A stretch of 6,828 nt of DNA, taken from NCBI GenBank assembly GCA_019752835.1, contig JAIELR010000014.1, forward strand, positions 1 through 6,828. Reading direction: 5' to 3'. The translations under genes were made by a program, and so were the position numbers. Source of the stretch: Gammaproteobacteria bacterium. Lineage in GTDB: Bacteria; Pseudomonadota; Gammaproteobacteria; UBA1113. Below the pieces are notes generated by a model. That model did no database searches and was not told the origin of the DNA. It saw only the letters and a program-made list of their open reading frames with translations. Shown here one piece after another: positions 5,129 to 6,828 of the stretch; the first letter of the stretch is position 1, and the number at the start of each line of letters is the position of its first letter.

Positions 5129-6828
5129 ACGGAATATCCTCTTAATCGAATTTCCTCATCCAACATTAGTGAGGGCATCCAAAAATTATCTAGCTTAATA
5201 ATAAAACGAATAGAGTTATCGCGAGGATCGATACAAACTCCAAACCAAAGATTGGATTTTGTTTGATATTTCTTAATACCGCAATAGTCATGCATGAAAA
5301 TGCGCACTTCGACACTTTCCCGATCACAATAATAAAAAGTTAACCCTATTTTTGCTGGATATAATATTATACTAAAATCGTGTGGTTTATTATCCTTCGT
5401 CAATTCAATCATTTTTCCAAAATTATGAGAAAGTTTTGAAACATTGGAGTAATCTAGTGTTAAAATCAACAAGGCAATCTCAATCGAATTTGAAGTTTCA
5501 ATTTTCTCTAATTGTATTATAAAACCAGATACCGTTGCGCTCTGAAATATTGTTAAGATGCCATCAGGAGTAGGATTCCCACGATAACCCATGCGTCTTA
5601 CGATCATTGCAGCATCAATTTCTGCCTTAAAGTCTTCATAAAAATAGACGAGAGCGGCACCTTCAATCCATAAATTTTGTTTTAAATGATAGGCTAATAT
5701 CGTAAGCTCATCCTGAGCAAGTATCTTTTCTTGATAATTAACTCGTCTATTAATATAGCTTAAAAACCAAACAGGTGTCCTTAAGAACTCTACCATCACA
5801 TCTAGAAAAAATACGTCCATTACAAATGGAGGTAAAACGCTATTTATGTTTTCAAGCTGTAAAAAATACTTCGTTTGTGCAAAAAGCGCGGGATAATAAT
5901 CCAAAACCACACAAAATATATATATCTGATTTGGATTGCGAGATAATTTTAATTCTGACATACTGGAATCAACGAGCTTATACTGAGAATCTATATATAG
6001 TTTGGCACAGTCAACCCCTTGATCATACGCATCCTGAACTGCTTTTTTAAAGTCATCCTTAATAATTTCACCATTGCCTCTTTTGGCCTGCAAAGTCAAT
6101 TTTTTTGCTTTTGCTTGTAAAATAATTATTTTGTCTGCAAAAACCACCAAGACATCAATTTCGCCTTTTATATTCTGCGTTTTACTCTGAGGATCAATAA
6201 TGTGAACATTACTATAGACCTTATCCTTACCGAATACTAATGCTAATTTCTCAGCGCATATTGTTTCTGTAAATCTTCCTCTATGCTCTGACAAATGCTT
6301 TCTATAGTTTTTATCATCCCACATCCATTGAAATGGGGTTTCGTATAACGCTTGACAGAGATCGACATATTGAAATAATAAATATTCGTCAGCGTTGATT
6401 TTAATTAACGGATAGCTTCCTGATAAATTAAAATCACTCATATTTTCAAATTTTTCATTGGTTTTTTTATGGTCAAAAGTAAAAGCCTCTAATACATAGT
6501 TGATTATCGCTGGTTCTAAAGCTATGTTTTCAGTCAACTGATTGATATTAAGAATTAATGGCGGTAAAAATGTCCATAAATCTGGATGAAGCAATTTTAG
6601 CGTCTCCATGTGAGAGAACATTGCTTTTTCTTGAATCTTCATTATGCTAGTGATAACTGCATTAGCTTGCTCAATTGAAAATCCTTTATTCTGTTGCAGC
6701 CAATGATTATCTTCTGAATATTTTTTGACAGAAAAATCAAGGTACTGAAAAGGATATACCGATTCGCCTCCATAAAATATCGCTTCTCTATGGTATCCCA
6801 TCTCAGTAGGCTGAAATTCATTTGCGTC
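5125..6828 (-). CDS. PD-(D/E)XK (NERD/Mrr-like) nuclease-domain protein, N-terminus probably beyond the window
   Basis: From the first visible ATG (6801) there are 558 residues, but the frame stays open for nine more codons to the right edge. That ATG has no Shine-Dalgarno, and the residues before it read like protein, so the true start is probably upstream. Numbering from that ATG, residues about 170-240 form a restriction-endonuclease-like core: Glu179 in 'GRFTETICAEKL', Asp216 in 'KGEIDVLVV', and Gln229-x-Lys231 in 'IIILQAKAKK'. The Q-x-K variant of the E-x-K box is known in NERD and Mrr-type nucleases. The flanking regions, about 1-165 and 245-558, carry no domain I recognise, and I see no membrane segment or helicase motif. 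It would act on DNA or RNA in the cytoplasm. Its stop overlaps the start of the GNAT gene. A defence role is plausible from architecture but unproven. Confidence 0.7.
   Translation of the reverse strand, partial: DANEFQPTEMGYHREAIFYGGESVYPFQYLDFSVKKYSEDNHWLQQNKGFSIEQANAVITSIMKIQEKAMFSHMETLKLLHPDLWTFLPPLILNINQLTENIALEPAIINYVLEAFTFDHKKTNEKFENMSDFNLSGSYPLIKINADEYLLFQYVDLCQALYETPFQWMWDDKNYRKHLSEHRGRFTETICAEKLALVFGKDKVYSNVHIIDPQSKTQNIKGEIDVLVVFADKIIILQAKAKKLTLQAKRGNGEIIKDDFKKAVQDAYDQGVDCAKLYIDSQYKLVDSSMSELKLSRNPNQIYIFCVVLDYYPALFAQTKYFLQLENINSVLPPFVMDVFFLDVMVEFLRTPVWFLSYINRRVNYQEKILAQDELTILAYHLKQNLWIEGAALVYFYEDFKAEIDAAMIVRRMGYRGNPTPDGILTIFQSATVSGFIIQLEKIETSNSIEIALLILTLDYSNVSKLSHNFGKMIELTKDNKPHDFSIILYPAKIGLTFYYCDRESVEVRIFMHDYCGIKKYQTKSNLWFGVCIDPRDNSIRFIIKLDNFWMPSLMLDEEIRLRGYSV

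Noticed and set aside
5775..6050. Plus-strand frame of 91 codons
   Set aside because: It lies antisense within the nuclease gene and covers its conserved neighbourhood.

Overview
The window looks like an AT-rich gammaproteobacterial chromosome, most likely of the order Legionellales. The reasons are low GC (one 60-base block, 6421-6480, has 12 G/C), a PQ-loop/tandem-PAS sensor of a type I associate with Legionella and Coxiella relatives, and a cyclodipeptide synthase of the XYP subfamily, which is known from Rickettsiella. The taxonomic call is inference from recall, not a database result. Every convincing protein gene is on the minus strand.

Left part (1-2460). A membrane sensor with a PQ-loop (SemiSWEET-like) N-terminus and two PAS domains runs off the left edge. 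A promoter-like pair and a perfect 20-bp palindrome lie upstream of it. Next is a cyclodipeptide synthase gene, which makes cyclic dipeptides from aminoacyl-tRNAs. A 32-codon open frame with a good ribosome binding site sits 7 nt before it. No tailoring enzyme or exporter is visible. The stretch 2026-2460 has no convincing gene but holds an inverted repeat and a terminator hairpin.

Middle part (2461-4470). A tyrosine recombinase gene of the Integrase_1 type has higher GC than its surroundings in its 3' half. It is flanked on both sides by hairpin-rich non-coding DNA. On its 3' side are four degenerate type I-C-like CRISPR repeats, but the 'spacers' between them resemble each other and no cas gene is present. 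On its 5' side is about 800 bp without a gene, of which about 660 bp is packed with stems, including a tRNA-sized four-way junction, a 14-bp stem, a 12-bp stem and competing GATTGC/GCAATC pairings. Three G-U wobbles favour a plus-strand transcript, opposite to all the neighbouring genes. This candidate large structured RNA beside a recombinase is the most unusual thing in the window.

Right part (4478-6828). A two-gene operon with an ATGA overlap encodes a PD-(D/E)XK (NERD/Mrr-like) nuclease-domain protein and a GNAT-family acetyltransferase. The nuclease frame stays open to the right edge, so its start is probably outside the window. The recombinase, repeat, RNA and nuclease-GNAT segments together look like an accessory region; a defence role for the last pair is only a hypothesis.
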